Positions 44,678 to 53,483 of a DNA stretch of 63,862 nucleotides are shown piece after piece. Both the position numbers and the translations under genes were made by a program. The notes below the pieces were generated by a model. That model was not told where the DNA came from. It saw nothing but the letters and a program-made list of their open reading frames with translations, and did no database searches. Source of the DNA: JAYVJH01 sp043777595 (lineage in GTDB: Bacteria; Bacteroidota; Bacteroidia; Cytophagales; Spirosomataceae); contig JAYWHT010000023.1 in NCBI GenBank assembly GCA_043777595.1, positions 1-63,862 on the forward strand, given 5' to 3'. Position 1 is the first letter of the stretch, and each line of letters starts with the position of its first letter.

Positions 44678-45265
44678 CTAACCAATTTTCAATTTATCAA
44701 ACAACCATTTTTTATCTACTTCTCGCACTTCGCCTACTTGCATACCGGCCACTAATATACCCTCAATAGCCCCGCGAACGAGCCTAAGCGTTGGAAACCC
44801 CACGGCGGCTGTCATACGGCGTACTTGTCGATTTTTACCTTCGTGCAAGGTGAGCGAGAGCCATGAGGTAGGTATATTTTTTCGGAATCTTATAGGCGGG
44901 TTTCGCTCTGGCAAAGTGGGTTCGGTTGCAAGCAATTTGGCTTGGGCGGGTAGTGTATGGTGCTTTTTACCGTCAATCGAAATCATCACTCCTTTACTCA
45001 ACGCCTGTAATGCCTCGTCTGAGATTTGGCCATCTACTTGCACCCAATACGTTCGGTTATGTTCGAATTTAGGATTTAGCAATCGGTGATTAAGTGCCGA
45101 GTCATTGGTCAAAATCAGTAGCCCTTCGCTATCGGCATCGAGCCGCCCAACAGGATACACATCTTTTGGGAAATCAAAGTCTAAGTCGGCCAAAGTTGCG
45201 TGAGTTCCTTCTTTCGAGAACTGCGAGAGCGTATTAAAAGGTTTGTAAATAACAAAGTAGCGCAT
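44678..45265 (-). CDS. rluE: 23S rRNA pseudouridine synthase, RluE-like
   Basis: RsuA/RluE-family pseudouridine synthase of 195 residues without an S4 domain. Catalytic motif VYPVGRLDADSEGLLILTND contains the essential Asp; LHEGKNRQVRRMTAAVGFPTLRLVR completes the family pattern. RluE modifies 23S rRNA U2457 in E. coli. pafA ends one base away on the same strand, upstream. Confidence 0.88.
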   Translation of the reverse strand: MRYFVIYKPFNTLSQFSKEGTHATLADLDFDFPKDVYPVGRLDADSEGLLILTNDSALNHRLLNPKFEHNRTYWVQVDGQISDEALQALSKGVMISIDGKKHHTLPAQAKLLATEPTLPERNPPIRFRKNIPTSWLSLTLHEGKNRQVRRMTAAVGFPTLRLVRGAIEGILVAGMQVGEVREVDKKWLFDKLKIG

Positions 45266-45266
45266 T

Positions 45267-46976
45267 TTATGGCTTTTTCATTACGGCCTCAATCACCTTG
45301 CCAACGTTACCGCTGGGTTCTAATATTTTGAGCATAGCAGCCACAGTTGGGGCGGTGTCGGCTACGGACGTGCGCTCAAAGGTTTCGCCTTTTTGTATTC
45401 CCCAACCATAAAACAAAAGCGGAACGTGTGTGTCATAGTTGTAGGGTGCGCCGTGGGTGGTGCCTGTGAGCCGTCCTGCAAACCAGCCAGGCTCAGTTAC
45501 GATTTGTATGTCGCCGCTGCGCTTGGCGTGTGTGCCGTTTTTATAGAGTGTCAGCAAATAATCGTTCAGATTGGCTTTACCTAAGTCGTTTAAGTTAATG
45601 ATATCAGCTACGCCGTTTGTTGATAAAAACAGTTGTCTGGCTATTTTTGTAACGTCTTCGACACTAATTTTTTTGTCGCTCAAAGTCTGGTGGTTTAAGT
45701 AAAACTGGTAATTATCGGTGCTTCGTACATACTCGCCCTCACCAAATGTTGCTTTAAGTTTTTCTTTCAGATTGCTACTCATCTTTGCTACGTCCAACAC
45801 TCCCGCTGGCAGTTTGTGTTCTTTCCAAAATCCAGGTATGTCCATCACGCCATGGTCTGCCGACAAAAACACTAAATAGTTATTTTTGCCAACTTGCTTG
45901 TCAAAAGCATTTAGCATTTCGGCAATGTCTTGGTCGAGTTTCAAAAAAGTATCCTGTTCTTCAACAGAGTTTGGCCCAAAAGCGTGGCCCACATAGTCGG
46001 GTGTAGAGAAACTTACTGCCAAAAAATCGGTAGCCGAACCCTTGCCTAAGTCTTCATTTTTGAGTGCTTCCAAGGCCATTTCTTTTGTGATGGTGTTGCC
46101 GTGCGGTGTGGTAGCCAAAATACCATAGGCATCGCCCGATAGCCCAGCCAAGTCTTGCGGTAGTGTGGGCGAAGTTGTACCTACTAATTTCGACTCATAA
46201 GGTTTGTTGTCGGCAGTGCTTTCGGTATATTGGTCGAGTGGGAGTAGGGGCTTCCAGCCCAGTTGCATGAGTTCAGACGGACGTTTGCGTGCATTGTAGT
46301 TTTTGACCCAGTTGGGTAGATCTTTCATATAATAGTCGCTCGTAATCCAGTTTCCTGTTTTGCTGTCAAACCAATAAGCGGCGTTGGCCGTGTGGCCTGC
46401 TGGCAATATTGAGCCTCTGTCTTTGATAGCCACACCCACGACCTTTGACCGAAAATTGGTACTAATCCGCAACTGGTCGGTAATAGTCGAAACCAATAAA
46501 TTTCGAGGCGACATTTTACCTGCCTTGTTGTTGGTACTACCAACTGTATGCACGGTGCTGTCGTCCACGCAATAGACCGATTCGCCCAGTTTCTGGTCAA
46601 ACCATTCATTACCAATCATACCACTTATGGCCGGGATTGACCCTGTATAAACTGCCGCATGGCCAGCCGCCGTAACAGTCATGGCATAGTGGTAGTGGTG
46701 ATTGCGGCAATTAAAACCATCTCTCAATAACCGTTTGAAACCACCTTCCGAATATTTGTCAAAATACCTGTACCAATAGTCATACCGCATCTGATCTACC
46801 ACAATACCCACCACCAACTTGGGCTGCTCTAAGGTTTTAGCTACTTTTAGTCGTCTTGACTGAATTACAATCTTGGTTGTTTTAATTGTTTTCTTAGTCT
46901 TTTTCTGGGCAAATTTTCGAGACTGAGCAAACAGTAAGGTCGGTATTAGCAGTAATAATATTAAAATCTGGCGCAT
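45267..46976 (-). CDS. pafA: PafA-type alkaline phosphatase
   Basis: Exported phosphomonoesterase of 569 residues. Signal peptide ILILLLLIPTLLFAQ. Metal-ligand Asp in VGIVVDQMRYDY; nucleophile Thr in MTVTAAGHAAVYTG; NEWFD; SFSTPDYVGHAFGP, LSADHGVMDIP and GTTHGAPYNYDTHVPLLFYG supply the remaining zinc ligands. The Thr nucleophile is the mark of PafA rather than PhoA. Probably liberates phosphate from organic esters in the periplasm. Confidence 0.92.
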   Translation of the reverse strand: MRQILILLLLIPTLLFAQSRKFAQKKTKKTIKTTKIVIQSRRLKVAKTLEQPKLVVGIVVDQMRYDYWYRYFDKYSEGGFKRLLRDGFNCRNHHYHYAMTVTAAGHAAVYTGSIPAISGMIGNEWFDQKLGESVYCVDDSTVHTVGSTNNKAGKMSPRNLLVSTITDQLRISTNFRSKVVGVAIKDRGSILPAGHTANAAYWFDSKTGNWITSDYYMKDLPNWVKNYNARKRPSELMQLGWKPLLPLDQYTESTADNKPYESKLVGTTSPTLPQDLAGLSGDAYGILATTPHGNTITKEMALEALKNEDLGKGSATDFLAVSFSTPDYVGHAFGPNSVEEQDTFLKLDQDIAEMLNAFDKQVGKNNYLVFLSADHGVMDIPGFWKEHKLPAGVLDVAKMSSNLKEKLKATFGEGEYVRSTDNYQFYLNHQTLSDKKISVEDVTKIARQLFLSTNGVADIINLNDLGKANLNDYLLTLYKNGTHAKRSGDIQIVTEPGWFAGRLTGTTHGAPYNYDTHVPLLFYGWGIQKGETFERTSVADTAPTVAAMLKILEPSGNVGKVIEAVMKKP

Positions 46977-47084
46977 GGTCTAAGATTGTGATGTAGTTTC
47001 TGTTTACGAATTTTTTATAATCACAAAGATAATAAAAGTACGACAAATTGTATTTTATGTTATTTTTACCAAAAATATTCTTGT

Positions 47085-47918
47085 ATGCACTCCTCACTTA
47101 TTCTTTCCAAAATATATATTTACCCAGTCAAATCTCTGGCGGGTGTTAGTGTTCAGACTGCCGAAGTGCAGGAACGTGGCTTACGGTTTGACCGCCGTTG
47201 GTTGGTTGTTGATCAAAACAATAACTTTGTGAGCCAACGAGAAAAACCAGAAATGGCCTTGATAGACGTACAAATTGACGAAAACAGTTTGATGGTCAGC
47301 CATCGAACTAAGCCCGAGTTGGGTAGCTTGGCTGTTCCTTTTTTACCACAAACGCTCGACATCATAACTGTTACAGTCTGGGACGACACCATAGAGGCTG
47401 TCATCGTGAGCGATAACTGCAATAGCTGGTTTTCTACGGCATTAGATGGAGATTTTAAATTGGTTTTTATGCCCGACACTTCGCCCCGTGTTGCCGACCG
47501 TAACTATGCCCCTTTTGATGTCAATGTAAGTTTTGCGGACGGTTTTCCGTATTTGTTAATCGGCCAAAGTTCGTTAGACAACCTCAACGCCCAACTCGAC
47601 AGCCCAGTAGAAATGCTGCGTTTTCGGCCCAATTTTGTTGTAACAGGCAGCCAACCTCACCACGAAGACCACTGGAAAGAGTTTACGATAAACGACTTAA
47701 CTTTTTGGGGTGTCAAACCGTGCGCTCGCTGCTCCATGACGACCATCGACCTACAAACTGCCGAAGCAGGCAAAGAACCCCTCAAAACGCTGGCTACTTA
47801 TCGGCGACAAAACAATAAGATTTTGTTTGGCCAAAACGTAATTACGACATTTGAGGGTACGGTCAATGTGGGCGATATGATAACTACTGTCAGAACTTCA
47901 ATAGTTACGATAAAGTGA
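47085..47918 (+). CDS. MOSC domain protein
   Basis: A 277-residue protein with an N-terminal MOSC beta-barrel (KIYIYPVKSLAGVSVQTAEV, GLRFDRRWLVVD) and the C-terminal MOSC domain (FRPNFVVTG, GVKPCARCSMTTIDLQT with the conserved cysteine that can bind molybdenum cofactor, and ILFGQNV). Related to mARC/YcbX, which reduce N-hydroxylated compounds. Divergent from pafA. Confidence 0.9.
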   Translation: MHSSLILSKIYIYPVKSLAGVSVQTAEVQERGLRFDRRWLVVDQNNNFVSQREKPEMALIDVQIDENSLMVSHRTKPELGSLAVPFLPQTLDIITVTVWDDTIEAVIVSDNCNSWFSTALDGDFKLVFMPDTSPRVADRNYAPFDVNVSFADGFPYLLIGQSSLDNLNAQLDSPVEMLRFRPNFVVTGSQPHHEDHWKEFTINDLTFWGVKPCARCSMTTIDLQTAEAGKEPLKTLATYRRQNNKILFGQNVITTFEGTVNVGDMITTVRTSIVTIK

Positions 47919-48004
47919 TACGGTCGAACTACGATTGCTATATGGGGGTCAGATTCTTATTTTGGGTATTGATTCAATAGCAAGTACGTCTGAAACAAAG
48001 CATC

Positions 48005-48027
48005 AAACACTACGTGAAATAGTGTTT
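48005..48027 (+). terminator. Short hairpin after the MOSC gene
   Basis: AAACACTA pairs with TAGTGTTT around a seven-base loop; a weak terminator candidate about 90 bases past the stop. Confidence 0.35.
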
Positions 48028-48121
48028 AAGTTTATTCCTTAATAGGCTCATTTGACAACAAAAAATCTAATAACTGGCTTTTTCTCGTAATTTTGGGTAT
48101 CAACAAAACGAATTTAAGTTT

Positions 48122-48391
48122 ATGAAAAAGACTGGATTTCCCGAAAAATCGATTTTTATATGTGCAGGTAGTAAATGTGGTAAATACAAAGAAATAAAAA
48201 AATACCTGAAAGAATCTATCAAAGACAAAGGGCTAAAAGACGATGTTGAGATATTTAAGATAGAATGTACCGATCGCTGTAAATATGCGCCAATTGTGTC
48301 TGTCCAGCCTCAAAACGACTGGTACTCAGAAACTTCTTACAATGATATCGACCAAATAGTGGCCAATATCCGTGGCGTTTCTCAAATTTAA
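48122..48391 (+). CDS. Thioredoxin-like [2Fe-2S] ferredoxin
   Basis: An 89-residue protein. Four cysteines in the pattern FICAGSKCGKY ... ECTDRCKYAPIVSVQP match the thioredoxin-fold [2Fe-2S] ferredoxin family. It probably transfers electrons or acts in cluster metabolism. A strong terminator follows. It is beside ferritin, though on the opposite strand. Confidence 0.85.
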   Translation: MKKTGFPEKSIFICAGSKCGKYKEIKKYLKESIKDKGLKDDVEIFKIECTDRCKYAPIVSVQPQNDWYSETSYNDIDQIVANIRGVSQI

Positions 48392-48406
48392 GTTTTTTGA
48401 TTTGAA

Positions 48407-48465
48407 ACAAAAAGACCTCACTGGCATTGAGCAAAGCCCAAATGCCGATAAGGTCTTTTGTTGTT
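48407..48465. terminator. Bidirectional terminator between ferredoxin and ferritin
   Basis: AAAAGACCT ... AGGTCTTTTG with an inner pair GGCATT ... AATGCC form a long hairpin ending in a T-rich run. It lies between convergent genes. Confidence 0.8.
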
Positions 48466-48482
48466 GTTTAGAAAACTGATTT

Positions 48483-49013
48483 CTAAGATTCTGAATGTCC
48501 AATCTTCGCAATTTGCTTGTCCAATTCAAACTTACCAGTATCGCTATCTACATCTATCAAGTCAAATAGTTCTAAGGCGCGGCGGGCATTTTTCTCTTCT
48601 TCACGCTGCTCTTTTACATACCACATCATAAACTCTTCGGTGGCGTAGTCGTTTACCTCACGGCATTTGGCTACTACTTTGTTGATGGCAGTCGTGACGT
48701 TGATTTCACTGTTTAGGGCTGCTTCAAAAATACTCTTCAAGTTAGGATACTCCTGTGGTACTTCTCCTATTGTTGGTGTTATGGCCGTTCCGCCTACTTC
48801 GGTGATGTATTTAAAAATCTTCAAAAAGTGCTCTCTTTCTTCTTCGGCTTGCGAGTACAGGTAGCCAGCCGATTTTTCAAACCCATTTCTGTCGAGCCAC
48901 GAGGCCATGGCCAAGTATTTTTGTGAGGCATCGGCTTCGATTTTGCACTGGGCGTTTAACAGTATCTCAACTTCTTCTTTGAGCGAAGTGCGTAGTCTTA
49001 GTAAGTCTTTCAT
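48483..49013 (-). CDS. ftnA: Ferritin
   Basis: Iron-storage protein of 176 residues that oxidises Fe(II) and stores ferric mineral in a 24-mer. Ferroxidase ligands: Glu in NAQCKIEADASQKYLAMASW, EEEREHFLK, and YVKEQREEEK. A half-site of the proposed iron operator lies about 80 bases upstream of its start. Confidence 0.93.
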   Translation of the reverse strand: MKDLLRLRTSLKEEVEILLNAQCKIEADASQKYLAMASWLDRNGFEKSAGYLYSQAEEEREHFLKIFKYITEVGGTAITPTIGEVPQEYPNLKSIFEAALNSEINVTTAINKVVAKCREVNDYATEEFMMWYVKEQREEEKNARRALELFDLIDVDSDTGKFELDKQIAKIGHSES

Positions 49014-49091
49014 TGTATTTTTTGTTTAATATCTTGACACAATAATAACGGTTATCAAATTAGAAAGTCGCAGAGGGCATCAAAACATAAC

Positions 49092-49114
49092 AAATTTGTA
49101 CTTAATCTAAATAA
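49092..49114. promoter_or_regulatory. Half-site of the proposed iron operator upstream of ferritin
   Basis: TCTAAATAA at 49106-49114 equals the right half of the 23-bp operators further on, but the left half is not conserved. Only a weak candidate. Confidence 0.25.
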
Positions 49115-49116
49115 AA

Positions 49117-49473
49117 CTACACCACTTCGTACTCACCCAAAACCTCGTGAAGCATTGAGTACATTTCGATGGCAAACTTGGTACCATCTATCAATTCTCG
49201 AAGTTGGATAACATCGCAAAGGGTAAGTTTGAGCGAGATTTGATTTTGGGGAGAATCAATGACCTCAAAGTCATAACTGTCCGAAACATTAAATATCATT
49301 TCGTGAATGTTCACACTTTTTACTTTTCTACAAAACGAAAAAAAATCTTGAATTTTAAAAGCTAACACGCTACCCTTAAAGTCAAGAAATATTTTGTCTG
49401 TCAAATCACATTGCCAAGCATTGCCTTTTGCGGTAGCGTAGAGTTGGTGTTTGTATGTGGTGTCTGAATACAT
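49117..49473 (-). CDS. Conserved hypothetical protein next to ferritin
   Basis: A 118-residue protein, starting MYSDTTYKHQLYATAKGNAW and ending EMYSMLHEVLGEYEVV. The layout (beta-rich start with CDLTDKIFLDFKGSVLAFK, helical end with LCDVIQLRELIDGTKFAIEMY) faintly resembles DUF6686. It stands 103 bases upstream of ferritin on the same strand and faces an operator copy at 49536-49558, so it may be iron-regulated. Function unknown. Confidence 0.65.
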   Translation of the reverse strand: MYSDTTYKHQLYATAKGNAWQCDLTDKIFLDFKGSVLAFKIQDFFSFCRKVKSVNIHEMIFNVSDSYDFEVIDSPQNQISLKLTLCDVIQLRELIDGTKFAIEMYSMLHEVLGEYEVV

Positions 49474-49535
49474 TTATGTGTGTGAATTTTAGTATCAGTT
49501 GCAAAATTATGAATGAAATATTTACGAAACAAGTC

Positions 49536-49558
49536 TTATTTAAAGTTATTCTAAATAA
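49536..49558. promoter_or_regulatory. 23-bp palindromic operator, copy 1
   Basis: TTATTTA, eight bases, CTAAATAA: the two halves are inverted repeats. It lies 63 bases upstream of the divergent 118-residue gene. Two further copies flank the promoter of the iron operon. A Fur-like iron repressor is the likely binder (inference from neighbours). Confidence 0.55.
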
Positions 49559-49585
49559 AAACAAATTTATTGGCCAACTACCAAT

Positions 49586-49800
49586 TAACTACCAACAGGC
49601 CGCCCCTCTGGGGCTTTACTATTCAATTATCCATATTAACTACCAACAGGCCGCCCCTCTGGGGCTTTACTATTCAATTACTCATATTAACTACCAACAG
49701 GCCGCCCCTCTGGGGGTTTACTATTCAATTACTCATATTAACTACCAACAGGCCGCCCCTCTGGGGCTTTACTATTCAATTACTCATAATTAACTACCAA
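49586..49800. repeat. 51-bp tandem repeat array with GC-rich palindromic cores
   Basis: Four consecutive copies start at 49586, 49637, 49688 and 49739, plus a diverged fifth at 49791. Each has TAACTACCAACAG, then core GGCCGCCCCTCTGGGGC, then TTTACTATTCAATTA and CATAT. The core GCCCC-TCT-GGGGC can form a hairpin. As 51 is a multiple of three, the array keeps two frames open, but these are not genes. No spacers vary, so it is not a CRISPR array. A related unit lies at 20817-20880. Confidence 0.9.
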
Positions 49801-49938
49801 CATGCCGCCCTTAAGGTGTTATTTTTTAGTTGCGTAACAGGAGTCAATTACAATATTTTACGTTTTTCGTCTTTCACTTTTCACTATTTAGAGTCTTTTT
49901 AAACTTCGTTTTTTATGTTGTTTTCGATTTATAAATTA

Positions 49939-49961
49939 TTATTTAAAATTATTCTAAATAA
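49939..49961. promoter_or_regulatory. 23-bp palindromic operator, copy 2
   Basis: TTATTTA, eight bases, CTAAATAA; same layout as 49536-49558, differing by one base. It ends four bases upstream of the -33 box of the operon promoter. Confidence 0.6.
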
Positions 49962-49964
49962 ATA

Positions 49965-49995
49965 TTGGATTAAATAAATCCAAATCATACCTTTG
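49965..49995 (+). promoter_or_regulatory. Promoter of the iron-uptake operon
   Basis: TTG at 49965-49967, then 20 bases, then TACCTTTG at 49988-49995, a good match to the Bacteroidota promoter pattern. It sits between operator copies 2 and 3, which could block it when iron is plentiful. Confidence 0.65.
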
Positions 49996-50000
49996 TGTCG

Positions 50001-50023
50001 TTATTTATATAAAGTCTAAATAA
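50001..50023. promoter_or_regulatory. 23-bp palindromic operator, copy 3
   Basis: TTATTTA, eight bases, CTAAATAA, located just after the -7 box and 11 bases before the ATG of the first gene. Over the transcription start it would act as a repressor site. Confidence 0.55.
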
Positions 50024-50034
50024 AGCCAATAAAA

Positions 50035-51138
50035 ATGAAAAAAATAATTATTTCGTTCGCTGCCTTGATGTACCTGTCGGCCTGCACAAAAGAAGAAATC
50101 AAAGCCCCACTCACTGTACCTACAAGCTATGTTTCGGCCAGCTACGATGCCAACACCGCTTCTGAAAAAGCACTAAGAACACAGTTGGCAGACTTAACTA
50201 CCGAAATGAAAACGTCAGAGAGTGGTACGGCTTTGTCGGCAGCCAAAATCACCGACCTATTTACCAAAGGTACACCAAGCCTAAAAAGCATCACTGGTGC
50301 ATACTATGTTGGTTTATTAGAAAATGAGTTGTTTAAAGAACTAATAAACACATCGGGTAAAGTTTATGACCCTGCAAAGCCAAATAGTACTGGCGGTGTG
50401 TTTGGGGCAAGATTGCTCAATAGTGGTGGTCTGGAAACTCTCCAAGTAATTGAAAAGGGGCTTTTTAGTGCTGCTTTCTACAACTACGCCACAACGCTCA
50501 TGTCTGGAACTGTTACTCCCAAAACCATCGATCAGTTGTTGGCTATTTATGGTGCATCTATGGCATTTCCTGCTACAAATACTGCTACCAAAACAACTAC
50601 TCCCGATGCCTTTGGGGCATTGTATGCGGCTCGTAGAGACAAAAACGATGGTAATGGTATGTACTCAAAAATAAAAAGTGCCTTTCTAAAAGCACAGGCC
50701 GCAACGATTGCAGGTACTCAATACAATGCCGAGAGAGACGAAGCGTTTGGTGTCATCAAGTCGGAGTGGGAGAGGTCATTTGCGGCCACGGTGATTCATT
50801 ATAATTTTACTGCCATTACCAAGTTTTCGACTACCAATGCACCTGCTACAACCCTTTCGGGCGGTTTGCATGACTTGGGCGAAGGTGTTGGGTTTTTGCA
50901 TGGTTTTAAGGCTGTGCCACAAGCCCAACGCAAAATTACTGATGCCCAGATTGATGAATTGTTAGTGCTATTGACCAATACAAACGCTGGAAAAGTAGAA
51001 ATGTATAAATACACAACTGACCCAAGTACATTGGCCAAAATTCAATCGGTTTCAACAAAAATACAAGCAATTTATGGCTTTACGGCTACTGATATGGAGG
51101 ATTTTAAGAAAAACTGGATTGCCGAACAAGTTAGATAA
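50035..51138 (+). CDS. DUF4856 lipoprotein
   Basis: A 367-residue lipoprotein (MKKIIISFAALMYLSAC, lipobox Cys at 17). Sequence features YVSASYDANTASEKALRTQL, IGTQYNAERDEAFGVIKSEW-like helix near residue 240 and HYNFTAITKF match the DUF4856 family, found next to imelysins in Bacteroidota. First gene of the proposed iron operon; the promoter and operators lie just upstream. Probable periplasmic or surface iron-binding partner, by context. Confidence 0.85.
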   Translation: MKKIIISFAALMYLSACTKEEIKAPLTVPTSYVSASYDANTASEKALRTQLADLTTEMKTSESGTALSAAKITDLFTKGTPSLKSITGAYYVGLLENELFKELINTSGKVYDPAKPNSTGGVFGARLLNSGGLETLQVIEKGLFSAAFYNYATTLMSGTVTPKTIDQLLAIYGASMAFPATNTATKTTTPDAFGALYAARRDKNDGNGMYSKIKSAFLKAQAATIAGTQYNAERDEAFGVIKSEWERSFAATVIHYNFTAITKFSTTNAPATTLSGGLHDLGEGVGFLHGFKAVPQAQRKITDAQIDELLVLLTNTNAGKVEMYKYTTDPSTLAKIQSVSTKIQAIYGFTATDMEDFKKNWIAEQVR

Positions 51139-51195
51139 AATATTGTTTTGTTAGTATCTGAAAGTAATAAATCGCTTGATTTTAATTTTTGAAAC

Positions 51196-52278
51196 ATGAA
51201 AAAAACTGCTCTTCTTTTCTCAATTTTGTTTGTACTAAATGCCTGCGACAAACCTACTGATAGCGTCATAAAAGACGACTTTGACAGAAAAGTGATGCTC
51301 CAAAACTATTACGACAATCTGATATTGCCTGCTTTTACGGCCTTAGAAAGTAGCGTTTTGGTCTTTGAGACTTCACTAAAACTGCTTGTAGCAAACCCAA
51401 CCGAACAATCATTATCTGATGCTCAAAAGGCGTGGGAGGCTACCTATATAGTTTGGCTGTCGGCCAATGCCTATAACTTTGGGCCAACGGGCGAAGATGG
51501 TATCAGAAAAGGGCTTATCGAAGAAATTGGTACTTTTCCAGTGAATGTTGCCAAAATTGAAGCAAACATTACAACCAAAAAACTCACTTTCAATGACTTT
51601 GACAGAGATAACAGGGGGCTTTTGGGTATTGAATATCTACTTTTTGATAGCGACAATAAAAGTGCATTGGCAAAACTAAAAGACCAAAATCGTAGAAATT
51701 ATCTTTTGGCCTTGACCGAAAACGTAAAAATGTGGGCGATAGAATCAAAAAAAGGCTGGGTAGGTTATAAGGCCGATTTTACGTCCAAAAACGGAACAGA
51801 TGTAGGTAGCTCAACATCACAACTCTACAATGAGTTTATAAGAAGCTACGAAGCCATCAAAAACTTTAAGATGGGTTTACCTCTGGGCTTGCGTGCAGGC
51901 CAAACCCAAGCCGAGCCTTCAAAGGTTGAGGGGTTTTATTCAAAAAAATCATTGAAATTTTTGACAGCAAATATCAACGCAATCGAAAATATTTATTATG
52001 GTCGTGGCACTGTCGATGGCTTAGGTCTGAAAGAATATTTGGAAGCTGTTGAAGGTGGTAAAGTCTTAGTTGCATCGACAGAGGCACAGTTGGCGGTTAT
52101 CAAGACGGTGCTTAAAACAGTTCCTGACAATATGCCGATTGCTGAACAGATTGTAAAATCGCCACAGGTTTTGACTAATCTACATACTGAATTACAAAAA
52201 AATACCCGTTTTTTTAAAAGCGACATGTCTTCAATTTTGGGAATTGCCATTACTTTTGCCAGTGGCGATGGCGACTAA
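51196..52278 (+). CDS. Imelysin family lipoprotein 1
   Basis: A 360-residue lipoprotein (signal ending LNAC). Helical imelysin-peptidase fold: LILPAFTALESSVLVF, SLSDAQKAWEATYIVWLSA, LLGIEYLLFDSDNKS. The GxHxxE metal motif of the second imelysin is here changed to GIEYLLFD (no His), so metal binding through that motif is doubtful. Imelysins (EfeO/IrpA relatives) take part in iron uptake. It follows the DUF4856 gene by 57 bases. Confidence 0.85.
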   Translation: MKKTALLFSILFVLNACDKPTDSVIKDDFDRKVMLQNYYDNLILPAFTALESSVLVFETSLKLLVANPTEQSLSDAQKAWEATYIVWLSANAYNFGPTGEDGIRKGLIEEIGTFPVNVAKIEANITTKKLTFNDFDRDNRGLLGIEYLLFDSDNKSALAKLKDQNRRNYLLALTENVKMWAIESKKGWVGYKADFTSKNGTDVGSSTSQLYNEFIRSYEAIKNFKMGLPLGLRAGQTQAEPSKVEGFYSKKSLKFLTANINAIENIYYGRGTVDGLGLKEYLEAVEGGKVLVASTEAQLAVIKTVLKTVPDNMPIAEQIVKSPQVLTNLHTELQKNTRFFKSDMSSILGIAITFASGDGD

Positions 52279-52295
52279 TTTTTAAATCAATAATC

Positions 52296-53459
52296 ATGAA
52301 AAAAATAATTTATTTACTATCATTCGGTCTTTTGCTGGGTGCTTGCCAAAAAGAAGATACCGTAGCAACCCAAAAGAGAGCGGCATTGACCAATTACGCC
52401 GAAATCGTTTTGGCTACTTATGCCGACAGCCACGACAAAGCCAAAGATTTACAGACCAAAATCAATGATTTTGTTAGCCTGCCTACTCAGGCCAAATTTG
52501 AAGCCTGCAAAACTGCTTGGAAAGATGCCCGAATACCTTACGGACAGTCGGAAGGGTTTAGATTTTATGGTGGCCCAATAGACGGCGACGACGGCCCACA
52601 GGGACTTATAAATGGCTGGCCTATGGACGAGTCGTATGTTGATTATGTGGTTGGTATGCCCAACAGCGGGATTGTCAATAACACGGCAAAGTTTGCGACT
52701 ATCTCTAAGTCAGTTCTCGAAAAAGCCAACGAAGCAGGAGCCGAAACCGATATTGCAACAGGCTACCATGCCATTGAGTTTTTGCTTTGGGGGCAAGATT
52801 TTAATGATAACGGACCCGGCCAACGACCATATACTGATTTCTTGACAATAGGCGGCACTGCCAAAAATCAAGCCCGAAGAGGCCAATATCTCAAAGTGGC
52901 GGCTGAGTTATTGACAGAAAACCTTGCTACGGTAAGAGCAGAATGGGAGAGCAATGGCAAATACAGGCAGGAGTTTTTGGCAATGGCCGAAGACCAAGCA
53001 ATAGGTATGATTTTGAGAGGAATCGCAACTTTGAGTAAAGGCGAACTTGCTGGCGAGCGTATGACGGTAGCACTCACAAACCAAGACCAAGAAGACGAAC
53101 ACTCGTGCTTTTCGGACAATACACACGTCGATATTTATATGAACTTCAAGAGTATTCAAAACGTATATCTGGGTACTTATACACGTACCAATGGGCAGGT
53201 TATGAAGGGAACGAGCATTTCGGATATTATTAACAATAATTCTAATGCCGTTGAAAAAAATAAATTGGTGTTGGCATCATTGACCGAAGCCGACCAAAAA
53301 ACCAAATTAGTGTTCGACTCAGCACCTTTCGATAGATTGATTTTGAATGACCCCAACAAAAAAACTGTAAATGCAATTAATATCCTTAGAAAATTGTCTG
53401 ACCAAATGGTTGATGCGGCCTTTGCGATGGGAATTAAGGTAGACAACGAATTGAAATAG
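52296..53459 (+). CDS. Imelysin family lipoprotein 2 (IrpA-like)
   Basis: A 387-residue lipoprotein (MKKIIYLLSFGLLLGAC, Cys at 17). It keeps the characteristic motif GYHAIEFLLWGQD (GxHxxE) and the typical FRFYGGPIDGDDGPQGLING loop. Starts 17 bases after imelysin 1. Expected to bind or pass ferric iron outside the inner membrane. Confidence 0.9.
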   Translation: MKKIIYLLSFGLLLGACQKEDTVATQKRAALTNYAEIVLATYADSHDKAKDLQTKINDFVSLPTQAKFEACKTAWKDARIPYGQSEGFRFYGGPIDGDDGPQGLINGWPMDESYVDYVVGMPNSGIVNNTAKFATISKSVLEKANEAGAETDIATGYHAIEFLLWGQDFNDNGPGQRPYTDFLTIGGTAKNQARRGQYLKVAAELLTENLATVRAEWESNGKYRQEFLAMAEDQAIGMILRGIATLSKGELAGERMTVALTNQDQEDEHSCFSDNTHVDIYMNFKSIQNVYLGTYTRTNGQVMKGTSISDIINNNSNAVEKNKLVLASLTEADQKTKLVFDSAPFDRLILNDPNKKTVNAINILRKLSDQMVDAAFAMGIKVDNELK

Positions 53460-53483
53460 TTTTTTTGGTTTAATTTTTAATAA

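Noticed and set aside
49586..49800. CRISPR array
   Set aside because: The units are directly adjacent, without unique spacers, and no cas genes are near.
49455..49902. Two overlapping frames of 110-112 codons with 17-residue repeats (NYQQAAPLGLYYSITHI and similar)
   Set aside because: They translate the 51-bp tandem DNA repeat in two frames at once; the repeat is a multiple of three, so both stay open by chance. No ribosome site and no protein-like composition.
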